From Symbiodinium natans (lineage: Eukaryota; Sar; Dinophyceae; Suessiales; Symbiodiniaceae), in the NCBI GenBank assembly GCA_905221605.1, contig CAJNDS010002134.1, positions 403,842 to 467,841 of the forward strand: a stretch of DNA of 64,000 nucleotides, given 5' to 3'. The notes beneath the pieces were generated by a model. That model worked only from the letters and a program-made list of their open reading frames with translations, was not told the origin of the DNA and did no database searches. A program made the position numbers and the translations under genes. Of this stretch, positions 60,437 through 64,000 are shown piece after piece. Numbering within the stretch: the stretch's first letter is position 1; every line of letters starts with the position of its first letter.

Positions 60437-60704
60437 CTGAAAAGAAAGGGTTTAGGGTTTAGGGTTTAGGGTTTGGGTTTAGGGTTTAGGGTTTAGGGTT
60501 TAGGGTTTAGGGTTTGGGGTTTGGGGTTTGGGGCTTAGGGTTTAGGGTTTGGGGTTGAGTGTTCAGGGTTTCGGGTTCAGGGTTTAAGGTTTAGGGCGTT
60601 TTTGGGGTGTTAGGGTTCAATAGTAGGAAGGGTGTTCTGGCTTGTGATGCCTGTTTCACAAGGAAGGCTGGGAGAGGGGGGGGGGGTGGCATAGCATGTG
60701 GGGT

Positions 60705-60851
60705 CTAAAGTATGGGGTGTAAGCATTTGGGGTGACTACGTTTGGCCACCCGCCCTGCAGACCGGCCTAGGGTTCTTTCGCGGGGCCCAAATGAAAGGCT
60801 AACTCCACGTTTCTTCCAACCCGGAATGCCAGACAGGTCCCGCAAGCCCAT
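60705..60851 (-). CDS. Short reading frame, possible start exon
   Basis: ATG at 60851: MGLRDLSGIPGWKKRGVSLS then GPRERTLGRSAGRVAKR. It covers a partial repeat K near 60740, so the end may not be coding. Confidence 0.4.
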   Translation of the reverse strand: MGLRDLSGIPGWKKRGVSLSFGPRERTLGRSAGRVAKRSHPKCLHPIL

Positions 60852-60992
60852 AGATCTCCTGTTTTGAAGGAAGTGTCCTTTTTGGGGAAGAGGCCTTTTT
60901 GGGGCAACCTTTTGGGGGTCTCAGATGTCTCCAGTATCTATGAGGGCTTAGGGTTCAAGGGCATGGGGGCAAAGCACTTGTGGCTTCACCAC

Positions 60993-61045
60993 CTGATGCT
61001 CGTCGCGTTCAGGAGGACGCAGCGACATTCGTCGTAGTTTGAATG
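60993..61045 (-). CDS. Exon, Cys-bearing
   Basis: HSNYDECRCVLLNATSI with donor CAG|GTGGTG; NAT is an N-glycosylation-type site, so it could be lumenal. Confidence 0.45.
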
Positions 61046-61132
61046 TGTTCTTCTTGGGGGGGAGGGGGGTAGGGTTCAGGGTTCAAGGTTTAGGGGTTTA
61101 GGGCTTAGGGTTTGGGGTTTAGGGTTCAGGGT

Positions 61133-61381
61133 TTAGGGTTTGGGGTTTTGTTGTTCAGGGGGTGTGCCCAGTTGCCTCGTCATCCTCGGGATCTTGATTG
61201 TTGCGTCTCCTCGCAACATACACAGCGACCCCGACTCCCCGAAATCAGGAAGCCATGGAGAGCCCAATGCACACGTTATGTCATCATAAGGGCCCCTGTA
61301 TTCCCTATATGCTTCTGGTGTATGCCCTGATTCGGTAAGAATGCCGCTGTCCCCGTGGTGAGACAGCGTTTGGGGAATCAC
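61133..61381 (-). CDS. Coding-like segment
   Basis: Minus frame with ITCALGSPWLPDFGESGSLC then MLRGDATIKIPRMTRQL, ending in telomeric repeats. Confidence 0.35.
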   Translation of the reverse strand: MIPQTLSHHGDSGILTESGHTPEAYREYRGPYDDITCALGSPWLPDFGESGSLCMLRGDATIKIPRMTRQLGTPPEQQNPKP

Positions 61382-61443
61382 TCCTGTCTGCAGAACTTAC
61401 GGCAGCGTGCCTGTCTTGATGAAAGCCGTCGGTCGGGTTACAG

Positions 61444-61659
61444 TTACAGCCGAAGCAACTTCATCCCACAGAACTTTGGCCGCAAATCTAAAATGGGTTT
61501 CATTCTGGCGAATCCAGAGATTCCACCCAGCCACCTGGAAACGCATCCTTGATGACTGTTGTCTAAGATCCAGCGTGCAAATAGCCCGATTTGCAGCCCT
61601 GAACCACCAAAAATGGCTTCAGGATGTAGGGCGAATCGTGTGAGGCCGACAAATGTCAA
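61444..61659. CDS. Coding-like segment, both strands open
   Basis: Minus: IFGGSGLQIGLFARWILDNS then ISGFARMKPILDLRPK to TAG. Plus (61407-61643): KWVSFWRIQRFHPATWKRIL to TGA. No telomeric repeats nearby. Confidence 0.35.
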
Positions 61660-61822
61660 ACAAAGGCGCGCTGGCTCTGAGAATGCGCTGCCCAGCAGTC
61701 CTGTCGTACTCTTGCAAGTAGTACACGCCAGCGACGGTCAGGGAAGCGATAACCACGACGAAGCTAACCCAAAACACCCTTAGCTCAAGCCAGCTGCGGG
61801 AGTCGTCTAGGTGCACAGGCAA
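61619..61822 (-). CDS. Membrane-helix segment, unknown protein
   Basis: SWLELRVFWVSFVVVIASLT then VAGVYYLQEYDRTAGQ, one clear membrane span, open to TGA. GC-rich third positions. Upstream edge unresolved. Confidence 0.45.
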   Translation of the reverse strand: MPVHLDDSRSWLELRVFWVSFVVVIASLTVAGVYYLQEYDRTAGQRILRASAPLFDICRPHTIRPTS

Positions 61823-62318
61823 CCTACTAGTAGGTGTGCAAGGGTCTCACTGTTACGTTAAGTCCTTTTAATGTGGGTACGAATCTTTGAAAAATTGACG
61901 AAGCACCTGAAAGGCGGTTAACAGACCGCATACACAGTAAAACTTCAAAGCAAGATCAGGGGACGCCTATCCAGAGCCATACTAAATATGGAGAGACTTC
62001 ATTGTCCAGTATCCCAGGGGAACTAAAGGTTAACCTTTGGGATTATATGGAGATTCTGATGCCGTAAAAAAGTTAAAGGTCACTACTCAGACTCTCTGAA
62101 TGTGACTGAAATACTTCTGCACCTTAGGCTGAAGTTGCGTCCAAAAGGCACCTGAGCTTCGACCTTCAGAAACCTGGAGGCAAAGTCTGGGGTTTAGGGT
62201 TTAGGGCAGTTTCGGGTTTAGGGTCTCGGGGTTGCGGGTACAACTCTCCAGGCTCTACAGGGGCGAGCAACTGGGACATGCCAGCAGAGGCTTCAGGGTT
62301 TAGTGTTCCGACTCTCAC

Positions 62319-62377
62319 TCTGGTGCAAGGCAGGCAAGGCTTCGAGCTCGTAGGTCCAGCGCTCGACTTGGTTTGGG
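62319..62377 (-). CDS. Exon, unknown protein
   Basis: PKPSRALDLRARSLACLAP and consensus donor AGA|GTGAGA. Confidence 0.4.
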
Positions 62378-62971
62378 GTTTTAGGCATAAGAGTACAACC
62401 CTAAACCCTAAGCCCTAACTCTACCGGCGTCATGGAAGCAAGGTCTGCCATCAACATGACCACATCTCAGCTCATGAGCTCCAGAAACACCCGTCTTTTC
62501 TTGGCTGACTTCTGCACTCCTCCTAAAAGTTTTTCTTTTAGGCTCCTTATTGTAACTTCTACAAAACCCAAGAAGTTAAAATCCAAAGATGTTGTTTTTT
62601 TTGTTTAGGGGTCGGTTTAGGGTTTCGGGTTGCGTTTTTTGTTTCGGGTTTAGGCGGTGAGCTTGCGCATGGCGTGGAGGTCATTTCCCGAAGAAGTTTG
62701 CCACCTCAGCCCTGTTAGACCTTACTTATGGCCCATATCCCGTAGGGATTCGAGTAGTATAGGGTTTAGTGGTTAGGGCTTGGGGGGTCCCAAAGGTTTA
62801 GGGTTCATAATAACCTGTTATAGGGATCAATGCTGTGGTAGGGGTATGGGGTCCTAACTTGAAGGTTTGTGTTTTGGTTATATGAACCCTAAACCCTAAA
62901 CCCTAATCCCTCAACCCTAAACCCTAAACCCTAAACTCGCCAACTTTAGGGTTCATTTTTGGCCCCCACAC

Positions 62972-63052
62972 CTCAAGTAGGCGAAGCCAATGGCCATACT
63001 CAGCCTGCCAAGCGCTTTCGGGCACCGGATGCCCCGCCGTGTTTTTTGGGGA
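62972..63052 (-). CDS. Exon, unknown protein
   Basis: 27 codons SPKNTAGHPVPESAWQAEYG HWLRLLE, donor GAG|GTGTGG. Confidence 0.45.
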
Positions 63053-63279
63053 GCAAACCAGAGGTTTAGGGTTTAGGGTTTAGGGTTGAGGGTTTAGGGT
63101 TTAGGGTTTAGGGTTTAGGATGAACCAAGAGGAACCTGGGAACGCGAAAAGGCGACCTTTTCTGGTTAAAAAGGTGCTTTATAAGGGAACCCTATATACC
63201 CCAAAGAAAGGGAATAAGGGGCCTACTCTGGGTCCTAGACGAAGCCTGCACACCCAAGACTGAGCGATGATCATCAGGC

Positions 63280-63354
63280 CTAGAATTGCTCGCAGCAACG
63301 GTTGCAACGATACTCTTTGGGGCAGATAAGCGAAGCAACAATCCACAGCGCTTT
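63280..63354 (-). CDS. Possible last exon with Cys motif
   Basis: KALWIVASLICPKEYRCNRC CEQF and TAG; C-x5-C-x2-CC spacing could bind metal. Confidence 0.4.
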   Translation of the reverse strand, partial: KALWIVASLICPKEYRCNRCCEQF

Positions 63355-63477
63355 AGACAGGTCAATTGTTCAGGGTTTAGTAAGGGCTTGCACTCCGATG
63401 CTCACATGGGCACGCAGGGCAGCGTCTAGGGGTGAACCACGACTATAAGGCTTGTCAAAAGCGTAGGAACCGAATGC

Positions 63478-63543
63478 AGGTCTTAACCACATGGAGAAGT
63501 TCCTGAAGAAGAGCTCGGACCTATCAAGCACCAGCAAAGCGTC
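63478..63543 (-). CDS. Exon beside a MITE
   Basis: The acceptor tttgggtagag|G is formed by the end of MITE E at 63544. DALLVLDRSELFFRNFSMWL RP follows, with GC donor (CCT|GCATTC). Confidence 0.55.
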
Positions 63544-63642
63544 CTCTACCCAAAGGCTCCTATGTAGTACCTTTTTGGGGTAGTATACTAGAATCCACTA
63601 TAACTAACCCAAACAGGAACTACATTGGAGCCTTTGGGTAGG
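63544..63642. repeat. MITE family E copy
   Basis: Inverted ends ctacccaaaggctcctatgtagt and aactacattggagcctttgggtag. Confidence 0.85.
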
Positions 63643-63670
63643 TAACACAGAAGGATTCGCATAAAACAAG

Positions 63671-63747
63671 GTCAGTCCCGCTGAAGCTTTTGCACACGGC
63701 TCGGAAAAAATTGGCCAAGGCCAACAAGGTGGTGGGCTCCCAGTCGT
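63671..63747 (-). CDS. Exon, unknown protein
   Basis: Acceptor tgaaccctag|AC, DWEPTTLLALANFFRAVCKS then FSGTD; the following intron would contain MITE E and end at 63543. Confidence 0.45.
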
Positions 63748-64000
63748 CTAGGGTTCAGGTAGTCTTATGTACTGTTAACTTAAAACGAAGCTCAGAAGTA
63801 CCAGAAGGAGCCGTTGCAGAATCCCCTCCCCCCGGATTTTGAAGAAGGCAAGCACACAACTCCAAAGGAAGATAGGGGTTCTTGTCATCGAGACATCCAT
63901 GTAATTATGTCCAACCTTGGCCACACTCCCTTGTAGGACAGCACCACATCAACCAATGCAAAGGAGTGGCAAGGGCGCAGCAATTAGAAGTAGAGGCCAC

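Noticed and set aside
1-64000. The window as a true chromosome end
   Set aside because: Telomeric tracts are short, in both orientations and interleaved with coding-like sequence throughout; no terminal one-directional array is present.
1-64000. Dinoflagellate spliced-leader sequence, CRISPR arrays, rRNA and bacterial operons
   Set aside because: Looked for by eye; no spliced-leader match, no spaced direct-repeat array, no conserved rRNA stretch and no bacterial gene arrangement was seen.

Overview
This window looks like nuclear DNA of an alga, most likely a dinoflagellate or a close relative. It is crowded with plant-type telomeric repeats (TTTAGGG/CCCTAAA) in short interstitial tracts. I count well over 100 by eye, in both orientations, roughly one every 400 bp. 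No long reading frame is convincing on its own, because a telomeric tract of three or more units puts a stop (TAG or TAA) in all three frames of each strand. Between the tracts lie short GC-rich islands of 30-180 bp that read as good protein on the minus strand. They are bounded by AG|G acceptors and by donors that are often GC rather than GT. I read these as exons of many-exon genes lying mostly or entirely on the minus strand. Their introns are filled with telomeric repeats, MITE-like hairpins, microsatellites and homopolymers. The GC donors, AG|G acceptors, one-directional gene arrangement and TTTAGGG repeats together are the basis for suggesting a dinoflagellate. No spliced-leader sequence was seen, so this is an inference.

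Two genes can be named. (1) At 8169 to 820 on the minus strand (probably continuing left of the window), ten exons rebuild a CNNM/DUF21-type membrane protein. They cover a first membrane helix, the SGLSLGLLQL turn, LERSGDPD, QDRHLLMVTLLLWN, FGILIGGEILPQAL and the cytosolic HKKGILSKQEAALILDGAL stretch. Seven of its donors are GC, and codon phase agrees at every junction where both sides are resolved. (2) Around 58.8 kb on the minus strand, an exon carries the RIRI...EAA...LADLPTLLIQPV signature of SLC44 choline-transporter-like proteins. Nearby hydrophobic exons may belong to it.

Layout: 0-8.2 kb CNNM-like gene; 8.2-13.6 kb minus exons of unassigned genes, ending upstream in a signal-peptide start exon at 13563, with the largest telomeric-repeat cluster at 9.0-9.8 kb; 14-20 kb minus exons of one or more unknown genes and an AT-rich gap at 17.45-17.85 kb; 21-33 kb scattered minus exons, several MITE families and variant repeat arrays; 33-45 kb further minus exons, including a telomeric tract flanked by a perfect 17-bp direct duplication at 40.5 kb; 45-57 kb dense exons, including a three-exon run with ordinary ~50-nt GT-AG introns; 57-64 kb SLC44-like region and membrane or secreted protein fragments.

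The main open question is whether the telomeric tracts are passive break-repair patches or a mobile, intron-forming element. On the sense strand a (TTTAGGG)n tract offers GT donors and TTTAG acceptors. One tract has a target-site-like duplication beside coding sequence, and three repeat families have lost or gained sequence exactly at telomeric junctions. Exon calls come from reading by eye, without alignment or transcript data. Many islands are also open on the plus strand, so individual exon edges and some strands are uncertain.
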